Assembly (NCBI GenBank): GCA_002410125.1
Contig: DHQH01000050.1
Span: forward strand, 1,501 to 15,486
Direction of reading: 5' to 3'
DNA length: 13,986 nt
Source of the DNA: Alphaproteobacteria bacterium UBA5343
GTDB lineage: Bacteria > Pseudomonadota > Alphaproteobacteria > RF32 > UBA5343
Part shown: piece after piece, positions 6,147 to 13,391 of the stretch
Position numbering within the stretch: the stretch's first letter is position 1
Layout: each line of letters opens with the position of its first letter
Notes under the pieces: generated by a model
Database searches by the model: none
Seen by the model: only the letters and a program-made list of their open reading frames with translations
Told to the model about the DNA's origin: nothing
Made by a program: the position numbers and the translations under genes

Positions 6147-7787
6147 ATGAAGAGTATTAATAAAACCAAAGAATGGAAAAAACTAGAATCGTTATCAAAA
6201 AAAATGTCTAAAAAACATATATATGATATGTTTAAGGAAGATAAAGATAGATATAAAAAATACACTATTGATTTAGATAAACTTACTTTTGATTTTTCTA
6301 AAAATAGAATCGATGAAAAAGTTTTCAATAGTTTGATTGATCTTGCTAAATCTGCTGGTTTACAAGAAAAAATTGAAGAGATGTTTTGTGGTGAAAAAAT
6401 TAATACTACAGAAAATAGAGCGGTGCTTCATACAGCACTTAGAAACAGAGATAATCATCCAATCTTTGTTGATGACGAAGATGTAATGCCTGAAGTTAAT
6501 AATGTTCTAAAAAGGATGAAAGACTTTTCTGATGAAGTTAGATCTGGCGAATGGAAAGGTCATAGCGGTAAAAAAATCAAATCGATTGTTAATATCGGAA
6601 TTGGAGGATCTGACCTTGGACCTGTAATGGCGGTTGAAGCATTAAAACCATATTGCAAAAAAGGTTTAGATATGCATTTTGTATCAAATATTGATGGCAC
6701 TCATATGATTGAAGTTTTGAAAAAATGCAAACCTGACACAACCCTATTTGTAGTAGCTTCTAAAACTTTTACTACTCAAGAAACTATGACAAATGCCAAT
6801 ACTGCTAGAAAATGGTTGATTGATGAGCTTGGAAAAACTGCTGTTAAAAAACATTTTGTTGCAGTTTCTACAAATAAAGAAGAAGTGAAAAAATTTGGCA
6901 TTAATGTAAAGAATATGTTTGAATTTTGGAACTGGGTTGGTGGTAGATATTCTATGTGGTCTGCTATTGGTCTTCCTATTATGATTGCAATTGGTTGGGA
7001 TAATTTTGAAAAATTACTAGAGGGTGGTAATGCGATTGATAAGCATTTTAGAACTACTCCTTTAGAAAATAATATCCCTGTTATTATGGGTCTTTTAGGT
7101 GTTTGGTATCATAATTTCTTTGGTGCTGAGAGTTATGCGGTACTTCCTTATGATCAATATTTACATCGTTTCCCTGCATATTTACAACAAGCAGATATGG
7201 AATCCAATGGTAAGGGTGTTAGATTTGATGGTAAATATTTAGACTATCAATCTGGTCCGATTTTATTTGGTGAGCCTGGAACTAATGGACAGCATTCATT
7301 TTATCAATTAATCCATCAAGGCACACATTTAATCCCTTGCGATTTTATTGCTCCAATTCATTCTCATAATGAAACTGGAAATCATCATGAGATCTTACTT
7401 GCAAATGTATTAGCACAAGCAAAAGCATTGATGAAAGGTAAGACTGAAAAAGAAGCTGAAGAAGAACTTATCAGAATGAAGAAAAATAAAGAAGATATTG
7501 CTCTTCTTAAAAAACATAGAGCTTTTTCTGGAAACCGTCCGTCAAATATGATTTTGGTTGAGAAAGTTGATCCATTCACATTGGGTATGTTGGTGTCTTT
7601 ATATGAACATAAGATTTTTGTTCAGGGGGTAATTTGGCAAGTTAATTCTTATGATCAATGGGGTGTTGAACTTGGCAAGCAATTAGCTAATCAGATTTTA
7701 CCACAAATTTCAGCTGGTAAGAATGTTAAAACATCTGACAACTCAACAAAAAATCTGATTAAAAAGATTAGAAAAGCAAGAAAGTAG
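6147..7787 (+). CDS. pgi: Glucose-6-phosphate isomerase
   Basis: A 546-residue cytoplasmic enzyme interconverting glucose 6-phosphate and fructose 6-phosphate in glycolysis and gluconeogenesis. Both family signatures are present: NWVGGRYSMWSAIGLP at 262-277 and GVIWQVNSYDQWGVELGK at 494-511. The expected catalytic residues are Glu352 (QADMESNGK), His383 (GTNGQHSF) and Lys511. The phosphate-binding SIS segments NIGIGGSDLGP (149-159) and SKTFTTQET (205-213) are intact. Length is normal. A GAAGG ribosome-binding site stands before the ATG. The 74-base gap from the M16 pair contains a TATAAT (6105-6110) without a convincing -35, so an internal promoter is possible but weak. mutL follows after six bases. 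Presence of this gene indicates a sugar-metabolising bacterium rather than a Rickettsia-like obligate parasite. Confidence 0.97.
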   Translation: MKSINKTKEWKKLESLSKKMSKKHIYDMFKEDKDRYKKYTIDLDKLTFDFSKNRIDEKVFNSLIDLAKSAGLQEKIEEMFCGEKINTTENRAVLHTALRNRDNHPIFVDDEDVMPEVNNVLKRMKDFSDEVRSGEWKGHSGKKIKSIVNIGIGGSDLGPVMAVEALKPYCKKGLDMHFVSNIDGTHMIEVLKKCKPDTTLFVVASKTFTTQETMTNANTARKWLIDELGKTAVKKHFVAVSTNKEEVKKFGINVKNMFEFWNWVGGRYSMWSAIGLPIMIAIGWDNFEKLLEGGNAIDKHFRTTPLENNIPVIMGLLGVWYHNFFGAESYAVLPYDQYLHRFPAYLQQADMESNGKGVRFDGKYLDYQSGPILFGEPGTNGQHSFYQLIHQGTHLIPCDFIAPIHSHNETGNHHEILLANVLAQAKALMKGKTEKEAEEELIRMKKNKEDIALLKKHRAFSGNRPSNMILVEKVDPFTLGMLVSLYEHKIFVQGVIWQVNSYDQWGVELGKQLANQILPQISAGKNVKTSDNSTKNLIKKIRKARK

Positions 7788-7793
7788 GTCTTA

Positions 7794-9629
7794 ATGGTAG
7801 ATACTCCTGAAATTAGAGTTTTACCTGATAATTTGGTTAATCAAATTGCAGCTGGAGAAGTGGTTGAACGCCCTTCTTCAGTTGTAAAAGAATTGGTTGA
7901 AAACTCAATTGATGCTGGAGCTACTAAAATTGAAGTTACTCTGATTGATGGTGGTAAATCTTTAATATCTGTGTTGGATAATGGTCATGGAATGAGTAGA
8001 GATAATTTATCAAAATGTATTGAGAGGCATGCTACCTCAAAACTTAAAAATAATGATTTATTTAATATCAATTTTATGGGCTTTCGTGGTGAAGCCCTAC
8101 CTTCAATTTCTTCTATTGCCAGAGTTAGTATAACTACTAGAACCAAAGATGATGATAATGCTTGGGAGTTGGTAATTGAAGGCGGGAATAAAAAAGATAT
8201 AAAACCGGCAAAACTAAATTATGGTACTAAGATTGAAGTTAGAGATTTATTTTTTGCAACCCCTGCCCGTCTAAAATTCTTAAAAGCTAGTTCAACCGAG
8301 ACTGCAAAATGTGTTGATATTATCAATCGAATCGCAATGGCGAATCCTGAAATTGCATTTTATCTTGATGATGGAATTAAGAAAAAAATTGCTCTTAATG
8401 CTGAGCAAGGTGAGTTGTTTGATGCTCAGAAAAAAAGACTATCAAAAATTATGGGAAAAGAATTTGCTGAAAATTCAATTTTGGTTAATCAGCAAAGAGA
8501 GAATGTAAAAATTTATGGGCATATTTCACTACCAACTTTAAATAAAAATAATTCATTGGCACAATATTTTTTCGTGAATGGTAGACCAGTTAGAGATAAA
8601 TTATTACTTGGTGCGACGAAGGGTGCTTATAATGAATTTTTAGCAGGTGGGAGATACCCTTATGCTTGTTTATTTATTGAAGTTGAACCAATTGATGTGG
8701 ATGTTAATGTGCATCCTGCAAAAGCAGAAGTTAGGTTTAGAAATTCGCAATTAGTTACTGGACTTTTAGTTAGTTCTATTAGAAATGCAATTAATTCGGC
8801 AGGTCATTTGGCTAGTAATACATTATCATCAAATGCGATTGATTATATTGCAACCAATAACACACCAACCCCAGCACAATCTAATTTATATGAGACAAGA
8901 AGAGTTGAGAATTTTCAATATCAAGCAAAACCAGTCAACAAATCTTATGGAAATAATTTAGAATTAAATGATTATATGCCAGAGATTAAAGATAATGTTT
9001 CTGTAAAAACAGAGATGGTTAATGATGATATGGTACAAACTGATTTTGAAAAACCATTAGGTCTTGCAAAAGCGCAATATCATAAGAATTATATCATTGC
9101 CCAAACTCAAGATGGAATTACCATAATTGATCAACATGCAGCTCATGAAAGACTTGTTTATGAAGATATGAAGCATAATTTTGAGAATGGTAAAATTCAA
9201 AGACAGATGCTGCTTATTCCAGAGGTTGTGGAGCTAGATGTTAGCGGCTTTGATTATATGATGGGTTGTATAGAAGATTTAGAAAAATTAGGTTTAGTAA
9301 TTGAAGAATTTGGAGATAATACTATTGTTGTCAGAGAAGTTCCATCACTGATTGGGGAAACAGATATTAAAGGTTTGATTAAATCGATTGCTGATGATTT
9401 GGCAGAGCATGGAACGCAAATTTCTCTATCGGATAAAATCCATAATATTATCGCAACTATTGCCTGTCATGGTTCAGTTAGATCTGGTCGAGTGCTTAAT
9501 TTTGAAGAGATGAATAAGTTGCTTAGAGATATGGAAGCGACCCCTCATAGTGGGCAGTGCAATCATGGAAGACCTACTTATGTGGAGTTGAAGTTATCCG
9601 ACATTGAAAAACTCTTCAATAGGAAGTAA
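7794..9629 (+). CDS. mutL: DNA mismatch repair protein MutL, endonuclease type
   Basis: A 611-residue mismatch-repair matchmaker that is recruited by MutS. The N-terminal GHKL ATPase is complete: motif I around Glu33 and Asn37 (VKELVENSIDAGA), DNGHGM at 62-67, and GFRGEALPSISSIAR at 96-110. The middle part includes the transducer motif VNVHPAKAEVRF (304-315), followed by a variable linker at about 335-420. The C-terminal dimerisation domain has DQHAAHERLVYE at 446-457, which fits the DQHA(X)2E(X)4E metal-binding nuclease motif, together with ACHGSVRSG and CNHGRPT (589-595). This is the self-nicking MutL of organisms without MutH, as expected in alphaproteobacteria. It starts six bases after pgi and is probably the last gene of the operon; a region with nested inverted repeats follows. 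Confidence 0.97.
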   Translation: MVDTPEIRVLPDNLVNQIAAGEVVERPSSVVKELVENSIDAGATKIEVTLIDGGKSLISVLDNGHGMSRDNLSKCIERHATSKLKNNDLFNINFMGFRGEALPSISSIARVSITTRTKDDDNAWELVIEGGNKKDIKPAKLNYGTKIEVRDLFFATPARLKFLKASSTETAKCVDIINRIAMANPEIAFYLDDGIKKKIALNAEQGELFDAQKKRLSKIMGKEFAENSILVNQQRENVKIYGHISLPTLNKNNSLAQYFFVNGRPVRDKLLLGATKGAYNEFLAGGRYPYACLFIEVEPIDVDVNVHPAKAEVRFRNSQLVTGLLVSSIRNAINSAGHLASNTLSSNAIDYIATNNTPTPAQSNLYETRRVENFQYQAKPVNKSYGNNLELNDYMPEIKDNVSVKTEMVNDDMVQTDFEKPLGLAKAQYHKNYIIAQTQDGITIIDQHAAHERLVYEDMKHNFENGKIQRQMLLIPEVVELDVSGFDYMMGCIEDLEKLGLVIEEFGDNTIVVREVPSLIGETDIKGLIKSIADDLAEHGTQISLSDKIHNIIATIACHGSVRSGRVLNFEEMNKLLRDMEATPHSGQCNHGRPTYVELKLSDIEKLFNRK

Positions 9630-9665
9630 TCTATTCTAAGAGTTATTTTGTCGTTGATTTCGAAT

Positions 9666-9710
9666 ATTTTGCTCAAGTCATTTAGTAATTGCTAAAATCA
9701 ATCGCAAAAT
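9666..9710. repeat. Nested inverted repeats downstream of mutL
   Basis: Outer arms ATTTTGC (9666-9672) and GCAAAAT (9704-9710) enclose inner arms TTTAG (9681-9685) and CTAAA (9692-9696). The RNA could form a two-tier hairpin with an internal loop. It lies between the convergent ends of mutL and the two-gene cassette, where a transcript-end structure is expected, but there is no good T-tract, so terminator function is uncertain. Confidence 0.3.
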
Positions 9711-9756
9711 TTCTCATCGCCTAAAACTAATCTCTTATAATATATTAAGACTATAA

Positions 9757-9830
9757 ACCTTATTCGCACAAAATCCTTCAGATTATACTTGGGCAATACA
9801 CCTTATTAAAAAATCCATCAGATTGTAATT
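9757..9830. repeat. Two imperfect direct repeats of about 31-34 bp
   Basis: ACCTTATT at 9757-9764 and 9800-9807 is followed in each copy by AAATCC-N-TCAGATT-N-TA-N-TT (9771-9790 and 9811-9830). The copies differ by a three-base length change after ACCTTATT and three substitutions in the second block, and are separated by GGGCAATAC. They lie immediately after the stop of the two-gene cassette. No coding potential was found. They may belong to a dispersed repeat or be remnants of an integration or duplication event. Confidence 0.5.
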
Positions 9831-9840
9831 TAGATTACAA
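9823..9840 (-). terminator. Possible 3' hairpin of the two-gene cassette
   Basis: A perfect 7-bp stem, TTGTAAT/ATTACAA, with a 4-base loop. It contains the stop codon of the 168-residue gene (9835-9837). On the minus strand it is followed, about ten bases later, by a run of six T. The A+T-rich stem is weak, so this is only a candidate terminator. Confidence 0.3.
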
Positions 9841-10341
9841 AACACCTATCATCTTCTTCACAATATCTGGCATAACATTTAAGATTATTTTATTTTCGAA
9901 AACCTCTTTTAGTAATGACTTGGCTTTTTCTTTTTCTGTAGTTGTATATGAAGAATTATCAATTTTATTCATTAACCCTTTTAATTCATTTATAACTTGC
10001 TGATTGTTATCTCCTATTTGGGCAGGACCAGAAATATTATATGTTGTATTATTTACTTGTTTTATTTCTTTCTTATCACTTTCATCATCTTTATCTTTTA
10101 CTTCACACTGGTAATGTGATGGTATACCTGCAATACCTTCTTGGAAATTTGGTTTAATAACAGTATAACTTTCTTCTGCACCATTTGAGCATAATCTATT
10201 AATAACATCTCCTTTTTCTATAACAATATTACCATTGGGTATAAATATTTTGCTATTTTGACAGTTAGCTTTCAAATTCTTAATCACTTTACCATCTTTT
10301 TTTATTATTTCTACTTTATCATTCATTAAATCTTCAAACAT
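9835..10341 (-). CDS. Uncharacterised protein, second gene of a two-gene cassette
   Basis: A 168-residue soluble protein. Residues 1-82 look like a compact beta-rich domain, ending in IEKGDVINRLCSNGAEESYTV and GIPSHYQCEV. Residues 83-97 form a charged linker. Residues 98-115 are a short Asn/Gly segment (NNTTYNISGPAQIGDNNQQ), and residues 116-168 are predicted mostly helical with many Lys and Glu. From memory, similar proteins with a terminal NG-EESYTV and HYQ pattern and an NISGP-type linker occur as uncharacterised accessory genes in diverse bacteria; I cannot name a family. The start at 10341 has GGAG seven bases upstream, inside the end of the first gene, and the genes are separated by two bases. 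No signal peptide or membrane span. Defence, phage-related or stress roles are all open. Confidence 0.65.
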   Translation of the reverse strand: MFEDLMNDKVEIIKKDGKVIKNLKANCQNSKIFIPNGNIVIEKGDVINRLCSNGAEESYTVIKPNFQEGIAGIPSHYQCEVKDKDDESDKKEIKQVNNTTYNISGPAQIGDNNQQVINELKGLMNKIDNSSYTTTEKEKAKSLLKEVFENKIILNVMPDIVKKMIGVL

Positions 10342-10343
10342 AA

Positions 10344-10625
10344 TTACTCTCCATTTCTGTTTGGAATATTTGATATGTCAATTGGTATACTAAACTCAAT
10401 TTTAGATATATTTTCTTCCTCTCCATTACGCCCCGAAGATGAACTTCCTGTAGATACAATAATTCTTTCATCACTATTAACTTTAACACTCACACTAAAC
10501 TTTACTAGCTGTGTATTAGTCTGCTGACTATGCCCTGTTATGACATCATTATTACTTTCTTTTAACTCTGAAACTCCATCTATTATATTTTGAATGGTAT
10601 TTTTAGTAAAATCTTTTATATCCAT
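10344..10625 (-). CDS. Uncharacterised small protein, first gene of a two-gene cassette
   Basis: A 93-residue soluble protein. Residues 1-23 form a probable amphipathic helix (FTKNTIQNIIDGVSELKES). The rest alternates beta-strand-like stretches (VKFSVSVKV, ERIIVSTG, SKIEFSIPIDI) with a flexible Ser/Gly/Glu loop at 60-73. From memory this outline (helix with IIDGV, then F-VAV-type strand, Ser/Gly loop, KI-FSIP) recurs in small accessory proteins of many bacteria, but no function is known to me. AGAGG five bases before the ATG supports the start. A good promoter lies 35 bases upstream. The next gene starts two bases after its stop and uses a ribosome-binding site inside this gene, so the two products are coupled and may form a complex. 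Confidence 0.65.
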   Translation of the reverse strand: MDIKDFTKNTIQNIIDGVSELKESNNDVITGHSQQTNTQLVKFSVSVKVNSDERIIVSTGSSSSGRNGEEENISKIEFSIPIDISNIPNRNGE

Positions 10626-10659
10626 ACTTACCTCTAATTTCTCATGCTCACTCTCAACT

Positions 10660-10688
10660 ATTAAACTCCTCTAATATTTTAAAGTCAA
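10660..10688 (-). promoter_or_regulatory. Promoter of the two-gene cassette
   Basis: On the minus strand TTGACT (10683-10688), a 17-base spacer and TTTAAT (10660-10665); both hexamers match the sigma-70 consensus at five of six positions with ideal spacing. Transcription would begin near 10653, giving a leader of about 28 bases. This is the best-looking promoter in the window and shows that the cassette is expressed independently of pepA, from which a terminator separates it. Confidence 0.6.
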
Positions 10689-10745
10689 GTTTAGGTTGTG
10701 GTTTTGATTTTTGATATATTTTTAGATTTAGGAAAAGATAAAATT

Positions 10746-10772
10746 AAAGGGAGGTTGGAGCCTCCCTTTTTT
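10746..10772 (-). terminator. Rho-independent terminator of pepA
   Basis: Arms AAAGGGAGG (10746-10754) and CCTCCCTTT (10761-10769) with a 6-base loop, starting seven bases after the pepA stop. On the minus strand the stem is followed by TTTAATTTTATC when its A/T base is counted into the tail. The plus strand also has a run of T, so the element could act in both directions, though no plus-strand gene reads into it. Confidence 0.85.
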
Positions 10773-10776
10773 GTGA

Positions 10777-12288
10777 TTAATCTTTGAATTTATTATAGTT
10801 GGTATTGATATATTCATTTAGAAGGTGAACACCATAGCCTGTAGCTCCTTTAGGATGGAAAGTTCCAGGCTTATCTATATAGGCTGTTCCTGCAATATCA
10901 AGATGTGCCCATTTGGTTTTCTTATCATCAACAAATGCATGTAAGAACTCAGCAGCATTAATAGTTTGCCCTTCTCTTGTTCCGAGATGATTGATATCGG
11001 CAATATCTGATTTTAGTAATTTTGCAAAAGCCTTGTCTAACGGTAATCTCCAAATTTTTTCACCTGTGGCTTTACTAACATTATTAAACTCTTTTGATAA
11101 ACTATCACTATTAGATAAAATGGCAGCATATTCAGACCCAAATGTTACCACAGCTGCACCTGTTAGAGTTGCAACATCAATGATTACTTTTGGTTTATAG
11201 AATTTTTGAGTATAGGTAATACTATCGGCAAGAGCTAATCTTCCTTCGGCATCAGTATGAGCAATTTCAACAGTTTTACCTGACATTGAAGTAATTACAT
11301 CATCTGGTTTATAAGCATTAGCTGAAATAGAATTTTCTACAATAGCAATAACAGCGATTGCATTTACTTTAGCATTTTGAAGAGCTAAAGATTTGATAGT
11401 TGAAATAACTGTTGCAGATCCTGCCATATCTGTTTTCATATTAAGAAGACCATCATGACGCTTTAGAGATAAACCACCTGTATCATAGGTAACACCTTTA
11501 CCAATTAAAGCGATTGGATAGTCATCATTTTTTTTATCACCATTCCATTTTGCAATTACTAATCTGGCATCAGAGGTTGATCCTTGCCCTACTGCTAAAA
11601 GTAAATTCATCCCAAGTTTTTTAAGCTCTTCTTTTTCTATAACTTCAACATCAATTCCAAGATAAGAAAGTCTTGCAATATCTTTAGCATAGGTTTTTGG
11701 AGTTAGATAGTTTGGTGGTTCATTCACAAAATCTCTGGTCATGCTGATGCCATTGGCTATAGCCTCAAAATGTTTGTATCTTTTTTCGGCTTTTTCAATA
11801 TCTGACACTAAAAATACTGCTCTTTCTAAACTTGGATAAACTTCTTTTTTCTTAGAGGTTTTGTATTTTAAGAAAGTATAAGAACCTATTCTTGCACCAA
11901 AAGCAATATTGGTTGCGATTTCGGTTTCTGAAATTTTTACTCCATCAATTTCTTCAATCATAAACTGGATTGTTTCTTCGCCTGATTTGAGTAATTTTTT
12001 TGCAACTTTTGCACCTGCTTCTTGTAAAATATGCTCGGTGATTTTTTTGACTTTACCTAAACCAACTACAACAATTCGATTAACATGCAAACCGTGAGGA
12101 GCCATAATTTCTATAATTTGTCCTAATTTGGCTTCGAATCTTGAGCTTTCAATTGCTTTATCTAAGGCTTTGCTAGTTTTTGAATTGAGCTTCTTATAGA
12201 TAGATGACTTAACATCCCCTTCTGGGAGATAGATAGCAAGAGCATCTTTTTTGGGTAATGTGTTTTTAGCAAACATTATTTCGAGCAT
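10777..12288 (-). CDS. pepA: Leucyl aminopeptidase (M17 family)
   Basis: A 503-residue cytosolic, two-metal aminopeptidase releasing N-terminal residues from peptides; family members form hexamers. The M17 signature appears as HTDAEGRL at 344-351. Metal and catalytic residues are all in place by comparison with E. coli PepA: Lys264, Asp269 and Lys276 (IGKGVTYDTGGLSLK), Asp287 (MKTDMAG), Asp346, Glu348 and Arg350. The C-terminus has the usual WAHLDIAGTAY and GATGYGVHLL blocks. Residues 1-160 are the divergent N-terminal domain, which in some species also binds DNA. AAGGA before the ATG supports the start. It is transcribed alone, with a candidate promoter in the divergent region and a strong terminator after the stop. 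Confidence 0.96.
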   Translation of the reverse strand: MLEIMFAKNTLPKKDALAIYLPEGDVKSSIYKKLNSKTSKALDKAIESSRFEAKLGQIIEIMAPHGLHVNRIVVVGLGKVKKITEHILQEAGAKVAKKLLKSGEETIQFMIEEIDGVKISETEIATNIAFGARIGSYTFLKYKTSKKKEVYPSLERAVFLVSDIEKAEKRYKHFEAIANGISMTRDFVNEPPNYLTPKTYAKDIARLSYLGIDVEVIEKEELKKLGMNLLLAVGQGSTSDARLVIAKWNGDKKNDDYPIALIGKGVTYDTGGLSLKRHDGLLNMKTDMAGSATVISTIKSLALQNAKVNAIAVIAIVENSISANAYKPDDVITSMSGKTVEIAHTDAEGRLALADSITYTQKFYKPKVIIDVATLTGAAVVTFGSEYAAILSNSDSLSKEFNNVSKATGEKIWRLPLDKAFAKLLKSDIADINHLGTREGQTINAAEFLHAFVDDKKTKWAHLDIAGTAYIDKPGTFHPKGATGYGVHLLNEYINTNYNKFKD

Positions 12289-12322
12289 TTTATTATCCTT
12301 ATATTTTCTCTTTCATATTTAT

Positions 12323-12351
12323 AATATAATGTATTATATAATGCATCGCAA
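12323..12351 (-). promoter_or_regulatory. Candidate pepA promoter
   Basis: On the minus strand TTGCGA (12346-12351), 17 bases, then TATATT (12323-12328). The -35 matches consensus at four and the -10 at five of six positions. The leader to the pepA ATG at 12288 would be about 28 bases. The same stretch holds an A/T palindrome (12324-12339). Confidence 0.4.
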
Positions 12352-12403
12352 TAAATTAGGTTTTTTCTTAACATTAAATTTTAAGGTGTTGATGATAAAA
12401 ATC

Positions 12404-12432
12404 TTGAATTTATAAATAAAAGACGATATATA
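12404..12432 (+). promoter_or_regulatory. Candidate promoter of the Sua5 gene, close to the start codon
   Basis: TTGAAT (12404-12409), 17 bases and TATATA (12427-12432). The start codon at 12443 lies only ten bases after the -10, so transcription would begin within about three or four bases of the ATG. No ribosome-binding motif is visible before the ATG, in keeping with a leaderless or nearly leaderless message. Confidence 0.35.
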
Positions 12433-12442
12433 TCCATTCGTT

Positions 12443-13387
12443 ATGAAAAATATTTATGAAGCAACAAGTGAAACAATCGAAAAAGCAGCATCTGTTATAA
12501 AAACAGGTGGACTTGTTGCTATGCCTACAGAAACAGTTTATGGACTTGGGGCTAATGCTTTTGACAATAAGGCGGTTGCTAAAATATTTGAAGCTAAAGG
12601 GCGACCAAGTTTTAATCCATTAATTTCTCATATTTTAGACATAGAACAAGCCAAGGAATTTGCTATTTTAGATGAGAGAGCAATAAGGCTTGCTAGTAAG
12701 TTTTGGCCAGGAGCTTTAACTTTAGTATTAAATAGAAAAGAAAATAGTTCTAATATGGATATGGTATGTGCTGGACTTAATACTGTGACTGTTAGAATCC
12801 CAGATAATAAAATAGCTCTGGATTTGATTGAAAAATCTGGGGTCGCAATTGCAGCACCATCAGCTAATGTATCAGGAACAATCAGCCCTACTTCGGCTAT
12901 TGATGTTTATGATAGTTTAGGTGAAAAAGTGGATATGATATTAGATGGTGGCAAATGCAAAATTGGTTTAGAATCGACTATTATTGATTTAACTACCAAA
13001 AATATAGTTATGTTAAGACCTGGTGGAATAGCTGTTGAAGAAATAGAAAAATTTATGGGTGAGCCAATCTTATTTTCTAAAGGCAATCATAAATTACCAA
13101 CCTCACCTGGACAACTGCTTAGCCATTATGCTCCTGAAAAAAAACTTAGAATAAATGTAATATCTCCAGAAAAAGATGAAATTTTTATCGGATTTGGCAA
13201 GATGAAATGCGATTATAATTTAAGTGAAAAAAGAGATTTTTTAGAAGCTGCTTCAAATTTATTTTCAATGTTAAGACTTGCTGATGGAGATAAGAGCCAA
13301 CCAAAAATTGCTGTTGCGCCAATTCCAAATGAAAATCTAGGGTTGGCGATCAATAATCGCTTAGATAGAGCCTCTTACCCTAGATAA
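12443..13387 (+). CDS. L-threonylcarbamoyladenylate synthase, Sua5 type
   Basis: A 314-residue enzyme making threonylcarbamoyl-AMP from threonine, bicarbonate and ATP, the first step of t6A modification at position 37 of ANN-decoding tRNAs. The N-terminal YrdC/Sua5 domain (about 8-195) has GGLVAMPTETVYGLGANAF (22-40), KGRPSFNPL (52-60), FWPGALTLVL (87-96), APSANVSG (138-145) and a DGG-K-GLESTIIDL segment (168-183), covering the ATP and threonine site. A linker with SPGQLLSHYAP is followed by the extra C-terminal Sua5 domain (about 235-314), so it is the long Sua5 form rather than the short TsaC form. It is divergent from pepA and ends four bases before the convergent TrkH gene. There is no clear ribosome-binding site; the start is chosen because the homology begins a few residues later. 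Confidence 0.95.
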   Translation: MKNIYEATSETIEKAASVIKTGGLVAMPTETVYGLGANAFDNKAVAKIFEAKGRPSFNPLISHILDIEQAKEFAILDERAIRLASKFWPGALTLVLNRKENSSNMDMVCAGLNTVTVRIPDNKIALDLIEKSGVAIAAPSANVSGTISPTSAIDVYDSLGEKVDMILDGGKCKIGLESTIIDLTTKNIVMLRPGGIAVEEIEKFMGEPILFSKGNHKLPTSPGQLLSHYAPEKKLRINVISPEKDEIFIGFGKMKCDYNLSEKRDFLEAASNLFSMLRLADGDKSQPKIAVAPIPNENLGLAINNRLDRASYPR

Positions 13388-13391
13388 TTGA

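Noticed and set aside
8311..8508. Frame-shifted open frame of 65 codons inside mutL
   Set aside because: It is fully inside a confident MutL reading frame with conserved motifs on both sides; no sign of a programmed frameshift.
12324..12339. Inverted repeat ATATAAT-GT-ATTATAT between pepA and the Sua5 gene
   Set aside because: Low-complexity A/T sequence that includes the pepA -10; arms carry little information, so an operator is not supported.
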